A DNA stretch of 18,462 nt from Burkholderiales bacterium (GCA_947372535.1 CANBUA010000068.1:1-18462), one strand, 5' to 3'; positions 6,869-15,517 are shown, counted from the stretch's first letter. The notes: generated from the letters alone by a model not told the origin. Translations and numbers: made by a program.

Positions 6869-7420
6869 ATGTTGACTGCCGAACAGATCGTTGCCGCCCA
6901 CAAAGCCCAGCTCACCACCTTGCAGGAGCTGACCAGAAAGGCCCTGGCCACCATGGAGAAGATTGCGGAGCTGAATGTGCAGTCATCCCGGGCCGCTTTC
7001 GCGGAGCAGGCTGAACACGCCCAGGCGCTGCTCAGCGTGAAGGACATCAACGAACTGACGAAGCTGCAGCAAGATGCCCTGCAACCGCTGGCGGAAAAGG
7101 CGGCCTCCTACAGCCGCCACTTGTTCGACATTGCCTCCGGCCTGGGCAGCGAGTTCAGCCAGGTGGCCGAATCCCAAATCGCTGATGCCCAGAAGCAATT
7201 TGTCGCCGTCGTGGAAGAGGCCATGACCAAGCTGCCCCAAGGCTCGGAGTCCGCCCAGGCCGCCATGAAGGGTGCCCTGTCCCAGGCCACCACGGCCATG
7301 GACTCGGTACACCAGGCTTTCAAACAATCCACGGAAATGGCCCAGGCCAACATGGCCTCCATGACCGAAGGCGCGTTCAAGCCCGCAGCAAAAGCGGCAA
7401 AAGGCCGCAAAACCACCTGA
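6869..7420 (+). CDS. phaP: Phasin (PHA granule-associated protein)
   Basis: A 183-residue phasin, a small amphipathic helical protein that coats PHA granules and controls their number and size. The N-terminal 110 residues match the phasin pattern: EQIVAAHKAQLTTLQELTRKAL, then a central stretch with LLSVKDINELTKLQQDALQPLAEKAASYSRHLFDIAS. The remainder is Ala- and Gln-rich helix ending in a basic tail AAKAAKGRKTT, as in phasins with Lys/Ala-rich tails. The ATG at 6869 is chosen because TTTGGAG lies eight bases upstream; an in-frame start at 6758 would put the promoter-like inverted repeat inside the gene. It sits 117 bases after phaC with its own candidate promoter. The next gene is convergent and the two stop codons abut. 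Confidence 0.92.
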   Translation: MLTAEQIVAAHKAQLTTLQELTRKALATMEKIAELNVQSSRAAFAEQAEHAQALLSVKDINELTKLQQDALQPLAEKAASYSRHLFDIASGLGSEFSQVAESQIADAQKQFVAVVEEAMTKLPQGSESAQAAMKGALSQATTAMDSVHQAFKQSTEMAQANMASMTEGAFKPAAKAAKGRKTT

Positions 7421-8518
7421 TCAGATCAGCACGGCCTGAACAGGTCTTCGCATGGACCAAGGCATGGCGGGCCCGCGTCCAAAGCGCACGACCAGATCCG
7501 GCCGTCGCCCGCCCAGGCCAAGTGCCGAGGCGAACAGAGGCCGAATCGCGCCGACCTCCACTGGCTGATTCAGCAGAGCGTGGCGCAGACCCAGCGCGGT
7601 CGCCTGCAAGGCAAAGCGTTCAAAGCAACGTCCCACTTCGATCCAGTGCGCCCTGTCGCTGGCGTCCGAGGTGAATACCGCGATGCCCGCAGAGTTGCGG
7701 ATCTGCCGGGCGTAGCGATCGTTCTCGGCCGACTCGGTGAAGAACAAACGCATCGCGCGGCTGCCCAACCAGCGGGGCATGGCCGGATTGCCGGAGGCGC
7801 CGGCGAACAGGCCGTCCCCCGAACGCTGCGCCTCTTCAGCACCGAAACGGATCCAGGCCTTGAGCTCGGCGACAAAGGCCGGATGGCGCATCTGCGCGGT
7901 GTTGCCGGAAACCACGAACGCCAGCACGCGTTCCATGGCAGCGCGGTCGGTCAACAGCATCACGCGCACGCCATGGCCCGTGCCCGCCCTTTCCAGAAGC
8001 TTCAGCTCTTCGTTTGAAGCAAGTCGGCCATCGTAGTCACCCCGGGTGCACTGCCGTTCGGAAATGGCCCGGAACAGGGGCGTGGCCAAGGCCCGTGTGG
8101 TGTCCAGGCTCACCTCGATGGCGCCCATGCCAGCGGGGTCGAAGCGGGCCTCGGCCTGCAGCCCGGCAGCCAGTGCGGCATGCACCAGGTTCTCGGTGGC
8201 ACAACCCAGAGAGACGTAGAGATGGTGGTCGTCCGGATCGACGACAGGGCAACGCCGAGTCATGTCCGGCGTGATCCCGATGGCATGGTCCCTCAGGTGA
8301 AACGACCAGCATTGCGTGTTGTGGCTCGACGGCGCAAGCGTCGCGGCCCTCACCAGCTCACGCATCAGTCGTGCACGATCGCCTCCTACATCGGCAAACG
8401 GGTGCCGCAGTGCACGGGCGGCCTCTTGCTCATCCGCCCTGCTTGAACAGGCAGTCAGCGCGGGCGACAGCACGCCGCAGGCCGCCGCGCCCAGAACAAT
8501 TTGTCTGCGTATCCACAT
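7421..8518 (-). CDS. Nitroreductase-family protein with Tat/lipoprotein signal
   Basis: A 365-residue protein of the nitroreductase (FMN-binding, Acg-like) family. The N-terminus is an export signal: twin arginine in MWIRRQIVLGAAACGVLSPA and a lipobox ending LTAC with Cys24 as the likely lipidated residue. The flavin-binding start motif APSSHNTQCWSF is at about residues 62-73. The ATG at 8518 gives a clean signal; a TTG at 8545 would add nine residues and has AGGG close upstream, so the start is uncertain. Reductase activity on periplasmic substrates is inferred; stand-alone Tat-exported members of this family are mostly uncharacterised. Its stop codon abuts that of the phasin gene, and the two TGA stops form the palindrome TGATCA (7418-7423), so no intergenic terminator separates them. 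Confidence 0.8.
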   Translation of the reverse strand: MWIRRQIVLGAAACGVLSPALTACSSRADEQEAARALRHPFADVGGDRARLMRELVRAATLAPSSHNTQCWSFHLRDHAIGITPDMTRRCPVVDPDDHHLYVSLGCATENLVHAALAAGLQAEARFDPAGMGAIEVSLDTTRALATPLFRAISERQCTRGDYDGRLASNEELKLLERAGTGHGVRVMLLTDRAAMERVLAFVVSGNTAQMRHPAFVAELKAWIRFGAEEAQRSGDGLFAGASGNPAMPRWLGSRAMRLFFTESAENDRYARQIRNSAGIAVFTSDASDRAHWIEVGRCFERFALQATALGLRHALLNQPVEVGAIRPLFASALGLGGRRPDLVVRFGRGPAMPWSMRRPVQAVLI

Positions 8519-8636
8519 GCGTGGCTTTCGTGAGTTCCCGGGCAAACACCCTGGCAGGTGGACAACGCGTCCAGTTTGCGCCAGCGCACATCGCCAATGG
8601 ACGTTGATGCGCCCGAGAGATCGACGGCTGTCTGAC

Positions 8637-8650
8637 GGTGATCAATCACC
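8637..8650. repeat. Inverted repeat in the divergent 8519-8734 region
   Basis: GGTGAT (8637-8642) and ATCACC (8645-8650) flank a two-base centre, about 85 bases before the ATG of the PhoU-like gene and about 120 bases upstream of the nitroreductase gene. It lies where promoters of both divergent genes should be and could be an operator. No convincing -35/-10 pair was found and the rest of this stretch holds no gene. Confidence 0.3.
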
Positions 8651-8734
8651 AGCCACTCCATGCAGGCCCATCCAACCTTGCCACGTATTCGTCACACATG
8701 CAGACCAGACTGGTGCCAGGTATTGGGGACACAC

Positions 8735-10681
8735 ATGCTGAAGAGTCAGGCATTGGCATCATTGGGTCAACGTGGCCTGTTGATGCCCGTATGGGTGAAG
8801 GCGGCGCTGGCAGCCAACGACAGGCTCAAGCTGTATCTCACCGTCTTGCAGGCGGCTGCGGCGCACGCAGACCACCCTGATCGGGATGCGCTGGACCTCG
8901 CGCACGAACTGGACGCGGCGGGCCTCGGCGCCTCCACGTGGCTGCACGAGTTGCCCGCCGGTGCCAGCCGCATCGATGGCACCCTGGTGGTGCCGGAACT
9001 GGACCGGCTGATCAGCAGCCTGTCAGACGACCTGAGCACCATGGCCCGACCGGTGCTGGAAGCCAGCACCGGCGATGCCGAGCCTCACTTGCGGGTTCAC
9101 CACTGGCAGGACTGGCTGGATGCCCTGCATGGCGAGCAGTTGGACAAGGCACAGCTCCACAGCCTGACCCACGGCAAACGCGACGCCGATGACAGCGTGC
9201 ACCTGCTGATCATGGATCTGCACAAGCAGATCAACCATCTGGCCGCTTCTCTGGCCAGCGAGGTGATCGATGGCGCCCACGTGTGGCAACTGGCGGACGC
9301 GGACCGCGCCCTGGTCAGCGCCTTCATGCGTGGCCTGAACCGCACCGCGCCCTTGAAGCTCGACCACCCTGGCCTGGACACGGCGGCCACGCGTGATGGC
9401 GATCAGCTCCTGCTGCAAAACGACATCGGCACCAACGACGCCCATGTGCTGGTCATGCACGTCAAGGGGCTCAGCATTGCCCTGACCTACTCCGACCTGC
9501 ACCGCAGCCGATTCGAGTTCTTCCAGACCTTGCTGGCGCCCCTGGGCGCGAGTTGGTCCGACACGGAATCCCGCGTGAACGCCGACCTCAACCGGGGCGA
9601 GGCCTTCTCGGTCGGGACCGCCCGGTTTGATTGCAAGGACGACGCACACCTCGCCCAGACGCTGGAAGGCCTGGGCGCCCGCATCGTGTTCCTCATCGAC
9701 TGGAACCGGGCGCGCAAGCGGCTGCTGCCCTTCGTCAACAAGGAAGAGGCCATCGCCGTCCTGACTGGGGCTGCCCAAGCCGAAGTCGGCCACATGGCCT
9801 GGTTGAAGGCCGGTGGCGAGCGCCTCGTGTTCGACGCCATGCAGGCGGCTGGCGTGGGCGCGTTCCGCATCGGCGACCGCCTGGACGAAGTCCTGGGTGA
9901 ACCCCAGGCCAGAACCTTCCTGCTGGACGTGATGCGGCTGGCCAGCGAAGCCCTTCTGCGCGGTCAACCTGTGGCCTTGGTGGCCGACGAAACCCGCCTC
10001 CTGCTCTCGCGCCAGGTGCAAAAGCGCACCACCGAGTTCGATCTGCTCGATGACCACGCGGCCTATTGCCAGGCCCTGGCGCAAGGCGTCAGCGATGCAC
10101 TGGCCCATGGCCACAATGGCCTGAGGGAAGGCGCTCAGGATCTGGCCGCCAAGGCCAAGGCCTGGGAACGCCGGGCCGATCACCTGGTGATGCAGGCGCG
10201 AGAAGAAGCGGAGCGTCAGCCCCGATGGGTGCCCATTGCGCGTTTGCTGGCCATGTCCGATGACGTCGCCGATGCGTTGGAGGAAGCCGCCTTCATGATG
10301 AGCCTGATCGCCGATCACCATCAGAAAGGCTGGACCGGCGATGTTCGCCAGGCCCTGTCCAGGCTGGCGCAAACGGTGTTGCTGGCCACGCAGGACCACA
10401 TCAAGGCCCTGGCCATCGCCCGCACGCTGAGCAGCCAAAGTGAAGCCGCGGACAGTGACGCCTTCCTGGCCGCCAGCTGGAATGTGCTGAAGGCAGAACG
10501 CCAGTGCGATGAGTTGCTGAGGCAGGCCCGGCGCATCATCCTGCACACGATCGACGACGCCCCCTCTCTGATGCTGGCCAATGACCTGGCCATGACCCTG
10601 GAGCTGGCCTCGGACCGCCTGCTGGCGGCCGGCTATGGTCTGCGTGACGTGGTCTTTGACAAGGCAGGAGCGCCAGCATGA
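8735..10681 (+). CDS. Large protein with unknown N-terminal part and PhoU-like C-terminal domain
   Basis: A 648-residue soluble protein with no signal peptide. Residues 1-200 are mostly helical (for example VWVKAALAANDRLKLYLTVLQAA and HLLIMDLHKQINHLAASLA). Residues 225-430 look alpha/beta: a strand pair around LLLQNDIGTNDAHVLVMHV, a second around ARIVFLIDWNRARKRLLPF, and a Gly-rich segment AGVGAFRIGDRLDEVLG. Residues 430-640 are long helices resembling the PhoU/DUF47 bundle: AKAWERRADHLVMQARE, then ARLLAMSDDVADALEEAAF, then a second ERQCDELLRQARR. PhoU bundles bind metals and modulate phosphate metabolism. The ATG at 8735 has TTGGGGAC upstream; an in-frame ATG at 8660 lacks a site. Its stop overlaps the next start (ATGA), so it is translationally coupled to the PPDK-like gene. 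I do not recognise the central domain. Confidence 0.75.
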   Translation: MLKSQALASLGQRGLLMPVWVKAALAANDRLKLYLTVLQAAAAHADHPDRDALDLAHELDAAGLGASTWLHELPAGASRIDGTLVVPELDRLISSLSDDLSTMARPVLEASTGDAEPHLRVHHWQDWLDALHGEQLDKAQLHSLTHGKRDADDSVHLLIMDLHKQINHLAASLASEVIDGAHVWQLADADRALVSAFMRGLNRTAPLKLDHPGLDTAATRDGDQLLLQNDIGTNDAHVLVMHVKGLSIALTYSDLHRSRFEFFQTLLAPLGASWSDTESRVNADLNRGEAFSVGTARFDCKDDAHLAQTLEGLGARIVFLIDWNRARKRLLPFVNKEEAIAVLTGAAQAEVGHMAWLKAGGERLVFDAMQAAGVGAFRIGDRLDEVLGEPQARTFLLDVMRLASEALLRGQPVALVADETRLLLSRQVQKRTTEFDLLDDHAAYCQALAQGVSDALAHGHNGLREGAQDLAAKAKAWERRADHLVMQAREEAERQPRWVPIARLLAMSDDVADALEEAAFMMSLIADHHQKGWTGDVRQALSRLAQTVLLATQDHIKALAIARTLSSQSEAADSDAFLAASWNVLKAERQCDELLRQARRIILHTIDDAPSLMLANDLAMTLELASDRLLAAGYGLRDVVFDKAGAPA

Positions 10682-12282
10682 GCGGCGACTGCGGGCTGTA
10701 CCTGATCGGCTGCGGCAACCCCGCACAAAAGCGCGGCCAGCAAGCCACCGCCAACGCGCAGACCATGGGCTTCAAGGCCTACAACCTGCTGAGGATGGAT
10801 GACCTCCACTTGCCCGTGCCGCCGGCCTTTGTGTTGGGCACAGGATATTGCAAGGATGAGCAGACACGGGCCAGCGCTTCGGAACCCCGAACCTGGGTGC
10901 CCGGGCTCAAGGCCTTGCAGGACAGCTGTGCACGCCTGCTGGGCGACCCGCGCCGGCCCCTGCTGCTGTCCGTGCGCTCGGGTGCACCCGTGTCCATGCC
11001 GGGGATGATGGAGACCTTGCTCAACGTGGGCCTGTGTGACGCCACCGTGCCCGGCATGATCCGGCAGACGGGCAACCCGCGGCTGGTGTGGGACGCGTAC
11101 CGCAGGCTGGTCATGACCTTTGGCGAAGTGGTTGCAGGATTGGACCCTGCCCTGTTCGAAGCCGAACTCGACAAGGTGGCCGGCGGCCGCGACGAACGCG
11201 ATCTGGATTTCGCCGAGCTGCGCACCCTCACCCGTGCCTGCCTGGCCGTTTACGCCAGCCAGCACCAGCAGCCCTTTCCACAGAACCCGCAAACGCAGCT
11301 GGCCCAGGCCATCGCCGCCGTGTTGCAGTCCTGGCAATCGACCAAGGCGCAGGCCTACCGGCGCGTCAACGCCCTGCCCGACGATCTGGGCACCGCCGTG
11401 ACCGTGCAGACCATGGTCTTTGGCAACGGGGGCGGACAATCGGGCGCGGGCGTGGGTTTCACGCGAGACCCGGCCACAGGCGAGCCGCAGCTGTGGGTCG
11501 ATTTTCTGTTCAACGCACAAGGCGAAGACGTGGTGTCCGGGCGCCGCAGCGCCCACGGGCACGCGGAGATGGCCAATGTGCTGCCCGATGCGTGGCGCGC
11601 CTTGCAGGATGCCGCCGCCTTGCTGGAGCGCCACTTCGGCGACATGCAGGATTTCGAGTTCACGGTGCAGGATGCTCGCCTCTACATGCTGCAGACCCGC
11701 AACGGCAAACGCACGCCCCAGGCGGCCGCACGCATCGCACTGGACATGCTGGATGAAGGGCTGATCAGCAAGGACGTGGCCAGGGCCCGCACCGCGTCCC
11801 TGACGCCCCAGGCCCTGATGCGCCAACGTGTGGTGTCAGCGGACGGCCAGCCCTTGTCACCCATCGGGCGCGCGGCCACCGCCTGCACGGGCGTGGCCAT
11901 TGGCGAGATCGCCCTGGACGAGGCGCGGGCCCTGGCCCGACGCGCGAGCGGCGTGCCGGTCATCCTGGTGCGGCGTGATGCCGAAACCAGCGACATGGCC
12001 GCGCTGGAGTCATCCATGGGCTTGCTCACGCAGCGCGGCGCCCGCACCTCTCACGCGGCCGTGGTGGCGCGTCAGCTGGGCAAGGTCTGCCTGGTGGGAT
12101 GCAACACCCTGACGCTGGACGAAGCCACGCGCAGTGTGACGCTGGGAGAGCTGACCCTGCACGAAGGCGACACGATCACGCTGGATGGCAATGAGGGCGC
12201 CATCTATCCGGGTTCGGCCAGCACGGTCACCGAAGAACCGGTGGAACTGTTGGCCAGGTTGGTCAGCCTGGGTCGGGCCTGA
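10678..12282 (+). CDS. Truncated pyruvate phosphate dikinase-like protein (ATP-grasp plus phospho-His domains)
   Basis: A 534-residue protein matching the first two thirds of pyruvate phosphate dikinase (PPDK, normally about 870-900 residues). The ATP-grasp half is clear: LLLSVRSGAPVSMPGMMETLLNVG (about 96-119), the ATP-binding FGNGGGQSGAGVGFTRDPATGEP (248-270) and MLQTRNGKRTPQAA (337-350). The swivelling phospho-histidine domain follows, with TSHAAVVARQLGKVCLVGC and catalytic His459 next to Thr457, the residue that PPDK regulatory proteins phosphorylate in classical PPDK. The C-terminal PEP/pyruvate TIM barrel is absent: the protein ends 75 residues after His459. It could therefore make phospho-His from ATP and phosphate or AMP but needs another acceptor. 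The ATGA overlap with the PhoU-like gene suggests the partner protein. Confidence 0.85.
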   Translation: MSGDCGLYLIGCGNPAQKRGQQATANAQTMGFKAYNLLRMDDLHLPVPPAFVLGTGYCKDEQTRASASEPRTWVPGLKALQDSCARLLGDPRRPLLLSVRSGAPVSMPGMMETLLNVGLCDATVPGMIRQTGNPRLVWDAYRRLVMTFGEVVAGLDPALFEAELDKVAGGRDERDLDFAELRTLTRACLAVYASQHQQPFPQNPQTQLAQAIAAVLQSWQSTKAQAYRRVNALPDDLGTAVTVQTMVFGNGGGQSGAGVGFTRDPATGEPQLWVDFLFNAQGEDVVSGRRSAHGHAEMANVLPDAWRALQDAAALLERHFGDMQDFEFTVQDARLYMLQTRNGKRTPQAAARIALDMLDEGLISKDVARARTASLTPQALMRQRVVSADGQPLSPIGRAATACTGVAIGEIALDEARALARRASGVPVILVRRDAETSDMAALESSMGLLTQRGARTSHAAVVARQLGKVCLVGCNTLTLDEATRSVTLGELTLHEGDTITLDGNEGAIYPGSASTVTEEPVELLARLVSLGRA

Positions 12283-12296
12283 TCGCCCTGGTAACG

Positions 12297-12333
12297 ATGC
12301 GCTTCACAGCGCATGGCCGGTGACGCGCGTCAC
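12297..12333. terminator. Two adjacent palindromes between convergent genes
   Basis: ATGCGC (12297-12302) and GCGCAT (12309-12314) form a six-pair stem with a six-base loop. Directly after it lies the 14-base perfect palindrome GTGACGCGCGTCAC (12320-12333), which includes the stop codon of the minus-strand gene at 12330. No T-run follows either structure, so intrinsic termination is uncertain; they probably mark the 3' ends of both convergent genes. Confidence 0.4.
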
Positions 12334-12566
12334 ATCGATTGGCGGTGGACCTCACAGCCGTCCACCAGGATGAAATCGCTGTAGTGCCTCAAGGTGAGCG
12401 TGCAGCAACTCCCGGGGTGCAGCTCGTCGAACGTGCTGCCTGCCTTTTGCCGTGTGACGGCCCAGGTGCGCAGATCGTCGTCCACAAAATAGGCCAGACC
12501 CGTCTTGGGCAGCACCTCTGCCGCCACTGCTTTCACTGCAGTACGTTTGATGACATTCAGATCCAT
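12330..12566 (-). CDS. Small hypothetical protein (78 residues)
   Basis: An unrecognised 78-residue protein. The ATG at 12566 is preceded by GAGGTG six bases upstream, a strong site that supports this being a real gene. It has a basic helix at the N-terminus (NVIKRTAVKAVAAEVL) and a likely beta-rich remainder: LAYFVDDDLRTWAVTRQ and CCTLTLRHYSDFILVDGCEV, with two adjacent cysteines (CC). No signal peptide or membrane span. Upstream, TTGTTC and TAGAGT in the 12567-12775 stretch form a possible promoter with 17-base spacing on the minus strand; nothing else was found there. It is convergent with the PPDK-like gene and transcribed in the same direction as the chemotaxis operon but not linked closely. 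Confidence 0.6.
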   Translation of the reverse strand: MDLNVIKRTAVKAVAAEVLPKTGLAYFVDDDLRTWAVTRQKAGSTFDELHPGSCCTLTLRHYSDFILVDGCEVHRQSM

Positions 12567-12775
12567 GGAACACCTCGGAATCTTGCAAACATGCGGTGGA
12601 CTCTACTGCCCTGACCCGCATTGAACAAGGATAAACCCGGGTATTTCTATTGGCTTGCCTGCGTTGACAAGGGACATGCCAAAACAAGAAAGCCCCATCG
12701 ACATTTGTCATCAAACTGACATGGCTCATGGCTCAGCTTTCGGTCTGCGCCAACATGCGGCGGTGTTAACAGGCC

Positions 12776-14320
12776 CTAAACCAGTTTGAAAACGCTGACG
12801 GCTTCAGCGAGCTTGATGGATTGATGGGACATGCTTTGCGCTGCGGCGGCCGACTCCTCGACCAATGCTGCGTTTTGCTGGGTCATCTTGTCCAGATCAG
12901 ACACCGCCATGCTGACCTGGCTGATGCCCTGGGTCTGCTCCTGCGTGCTCGCGCTGATGTCGGCGATCAGATCGTTCACACGCCGGACCTGTTCAACGAT
13001 CTGGCTCATTGTTTGACCAGCTTCGCCCACCAGCACGCCACCAGCTTCGACTCGCTCGCTGCTGTTGCTGATCAACTTCTTGATCTCTCGCGCCGCTTCG
13101 GCGGAGCGCTGCGCCAGCAAACGAACCTCTCCAGCCACTACCGCAAATCCACGGCCTTGCTCTCCTGCGCGTGCAGCCTCAACCGCCGCATTCAGAGCCA
13201 GGATATTGGTCTGAAACGCAATCCCGTCGATGGTGCCGATGATGTCGCCAATCTTGCGGCTGGCGGCCTGGATTTCCGCCATCGTGGCCACCACACGCTG
13301 CACGACCTCGCCGCCCTGAGCCGCCACTTCGGTGGCACGCGTTGCCAATTGGCTGGCGGAGCGCGCCGTGTCTGCACTCTGCGTGACCGTGGCCGTCATC
13401 TGCTCCATGCTCGATGCGGTTTCCTGGAGGTTGCTGGCTTGCTGTTCTGTCCGATTGGAAAGATCGGCATTGCCTTGCGCAATCTCGCCGCTGGCAGTTG
13501 AGACCGACTCGATGCCCGAGCGCACTTGACCCACCAGATTGCGCAAGGCCACTTGCATACTGGCCAAGGCACTCAGCATCTCGGCGGCCTCATCATGCCC
13601 TTCAAAGCGAACATCCTGGGTCAGGTCACCTGCGGCGATCTGGTTGACCGCTGCCACAGCTCGCCGCAAGGGCTCGACGACGCTGCGCGCGATCAGCCAA
13701 GCCAGCAAGCCACCGACAATCAGAACGAACATAGCCGAGCCGGACATGACCCACATGCTCAATTGCGCGCTCGCCTTGGCGCCACTGACAACGCTCTCGG
13801 AGCGCTGCGCCAGTGTCTGCCTGATCCCGTTCAACGCATCGTTGGACTTGGCCTGTATGGGCGCCATGCCATCGCGCGCCACCTTCACCGCTTCGGGCGT
13901 GTTGCCGGTCATCGCGTGATTGAGCACGGCGTCAATGACCTTCTGACCATCGTCGTTCAGCGTGTCGAGCTGCGCGGTCAGCCGCAACAACTGTTCATCA
14001 CCGGCGATCTGGTCCTCGAACGCTGCATGCAGTTTCTTGAACTCATCGCGAGCGCCCTTGAACTGCTTGACCTGCACACCAAGCTCAGCCAGATCATCCT
14101 GTGACGCCAGGTCCTTGAGCGCGATGTTGCGATCCTTGATGGACCTCTCCAGTGCGCTCAAGGTCTCAGCTCGCTTGTAGATCTGCTGGCCGACCAGTGA
14201 CATCTGCCCACCCATGCTGTGGAGTGCAACCGCCCCGACAGTGGCCACCAGCACGACGCCGAGCAACACCGATGCGAATCCGATGCCCAGGCGCGTGCGA
14301 ATTCGTACCTTGTTCAACAT
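12776..14320 (-). CDS. Methyl-accepting chemotaxis protein
   Basis: A 514-residue transmembrane chemoreceptor. TM1 is at about 10-33, a periplasmic four-helix-bundle-like sensor at 35-188 (polar, helical), TM2 at 189-210 ([15 protein letters not shown]), a HAMP linker at about 211-264 ([22 protein letters not shown]), and the cytoplasmic signalling domain from about 270. The hairpin tip that binds CheA and CheW is intact ([37 protein letters not shown] is centred at 365-400), followed by methylation helices and an end VSVFKLV without the NWETF receptor-tether pentapeptide. The ATG at 14320 has GAGGACG upstream. It lies 14 bases after a secreted Cache-like protein gene, probably its ligand-binding partner. 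The frame extends upstream beyond 14320, but that part overlaps the sensor gene and looks spurious. Confidence 0.95.
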   Translation of the reverse strand: MLNKVRIRTRLGIGFASVLLGVVLVATVGAVALHSMGGQMSLVGQQIYKRAETLSALERSIKDRNIALKDLASQDDLAELGVQVKQFKGARDEFKKLHAAFEDQIAGDEQLLRLTAQLDTLNDDGQKVIDAVLNHAMTGNTPEAVKVARDGMAPIQAKSNDALNGIRQTLAQRSESVVSGAKASAQLSMWVMSGSAMFVLIVGGLLAWLIARSVVEPLRRAVAAVNQIAAGDLTQDVRFEGHDEAAEMLSALASMQVALRNLVGQVRSGIESVSTASGEIAQGNADLSNRTEQQASNLQETASSMEQMTATVTQSADTARSASQLATRATEVAAQGGEVVQRVVATMAEIQAASRKIGDIIGTIDGIAFQTNILALNAAVEAARAGEQGRGFAVVAGEVRLLAQRSAEAAREIKKLISNSSERVEAGGVLVGEAGQTMSQIVEQVRRVNDLIADISASTQEQTQGISQVSMAVSDLDKMTQQNAALVEESAAAAQSMSHQSIKLAEAVSVFKLV

Positions 14321-14334
14321 GGCACGTCCTCGCG

Positions 14335-14880
14335 TCAATTGGCCGAGATGGAGGCGTGCATGACACCAACGATCTCCGCACCATCCTTGATGGGCGTGGA
14401 GATTTGGACACCCAGGATCTGCGTGGTGGGGTCCTTCGCCATTTGGTCCATCTGGTAGCTGGTGCCGGCGATCGCGGGCTTGAACCAAGGACGGTGGGCG
14501 ACGTTGTAAAGAATGACCTTGACGTTGGCGGCGACGATGTTGCCAGCCTTGTCGCGAATACCTACTTTGTTGACTTCCTTCGAATCCAGACTGTCGACGA
14601 ACTTGCCGGCAGCTGACGTTGTGATGGACTTGACGACGGGATCGGTGTCTGGGAGCTCGGTCCATTTGGCTGGCGTCATGCCTGGCAGGCCCCCGCTGAC
14701 ATTGGAGGCCTTGGCGGCCGCGATCACCACCGGGTTGGCGGCCCACTTCTCCAGCTTGACACGGTATTCGTCCACCCGCTTCTGCATCGCGGGCGGGATC
14801 GGTTCGGCCATGCTGGCGGGCGCAAAGCCCACCAAAGCGGCAAAGACGGCGCAAGATGCGATGAAATGACGTCGAGACAT
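14335..14880 (-). CDS. Secreted Cache-like sensor protein in operon with a chemoreceptor
   Basis: A 181-residue exported protein. Residues 1-25 form a signal peptide ([25 protein letters not shown], cleavage after AMA-type site). The mature part is mostly a helix ([19 protein letters not shown]) followed by a Cache-like fold: a strand pair around [23 protein letters not shown] and the typical end [32 protein letters not shown]...GVMHASIS. Cache domains bind small ligands in chemoreceptors and histidine kinases, usually as part of the receptor; here it is a separate soluble periplasmic protein. The ATG at 14880 has AAGG about ten bases upstream. Fourteen bases separate it from the chemoreceptor gene, so the two are likely co-transcribed and form a two-part receptor. 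Ligand unknown; the Cache call is by eye. Confidence 0.7.
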   Translation of the reverse strand: MSRRHFIASCAVFAALVGFAPASMAEPIPPAMQKRVDEYRVKLEKWAANPVVIAAAKASNVSGGLPGMTPAKWTELPDTDPVVKSITTSAAGKFVDSLDSKEVNKVGIRDKAGNIVAANVKVILYNVAHRPWFKPAIAGTSYQMDQMAKDPTTQILGVQISTPIKDGAEIVGVMHASISAN

Positions 14881-15179
14881 GATGTGGCGGCCTTGGTTGG
14901 ATCAGTTGCGTTGGATTCACGCGGACCCGCATGACGCTGACCCGTTATCGGCATGCCGCCATTGCTGCTTGAATCGAAGATCGGCCAGCTGTGCAGTCGC
15001 GCATCGACTTCCACCAGCTTGACCTGTGGCGCAGATTTGAATCCGTTTCAAAGCTGCGAGGCTCGGTGGCTGACGCGCAAGCCCTGATCCCCCCTGCGCC
15101 CCTGGACTTGGTTGACCTGACGGATGCCCTGGTCACAGACCATGCGCGCAGCGATGGCCCGCACGGCAGACAGCAACAG

Positions 15180-15338
15180 CCCGCCCAGGGTGACCAGGGC
15201 AAAGGGCGTGAGCTGCCGGCGATCAGCAGGAAGATGGCGCAGTGATCGGCGCGCAGCCTCGGCAGCTTGGCAGGGCCACCCGGGGCGGCACCTGGCCCAG
15301 CAGGTGGGCCAAGTGTTCAATCGCTCGCCAACGTCCAT
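15180..15338 (-). pseudogene. Decayed hemolysin III-family (TrhA/YqfA-like) gene remnant
   Basis: Fragments of one protein appear in successive frames. From ATG 15336-15338 reads MDVGERLNTW, then after a one-base loss AHLLG; hemolysin III proteins begin like this (GERLNxWTHLLG). After a large internal deletion comes PAKLPRLRADHCAIFLLIAG (15219-15270 region), followed, with the spacing one base short of the family motif, by TPFALVTLGG (15180-15209). The motif DHxAIFLLIAGTYTPFALVTL is a hallmark of this membrane family; Asp to the second Thr should be 39 bases and is 38. The rest of the protein is missing. The surrounding 14881-15517 region holds no other gene that I can support. Confidence 0.6.
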
Positions 15339-15517
15339 ACCACGCCATCCCCAGGATGGCTTCACTGAACCCACGGCGCATGACGCCGTGTGAAAGCGGC
15401 GATGCCGCCGCCATGGTATTGCCCCTTACAGACCCGCACACACGCCGCATCTAATATCGCTTGGGCTACCTGGGCCCGTCGGTGAGACCGGCCTCCCACC
15501 TCACCCTGGAGCCCATC

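Noticed and set aside
9023..10726. 567-codon open frame antisense to the PhoU-like gene
   Set aside because: Composition typical of a codon shadow; the sense frame has ATGA coupling and PhoU-like helices.
14321..14932. N-terminal extension of the chemoreceptor frame
   Set aside because: It overlaps the well-formed sensor gene in another frame; the ATG at 14320 has a good ribosome site and gives a normal TM1 start.
14945..15202. Small minus-strand frame downstream of the hemolysin III remnant
   Set aside because: Only a short piece belongs to the remnant; the rest has Trp/Cys/Arg-rich shadow composition.
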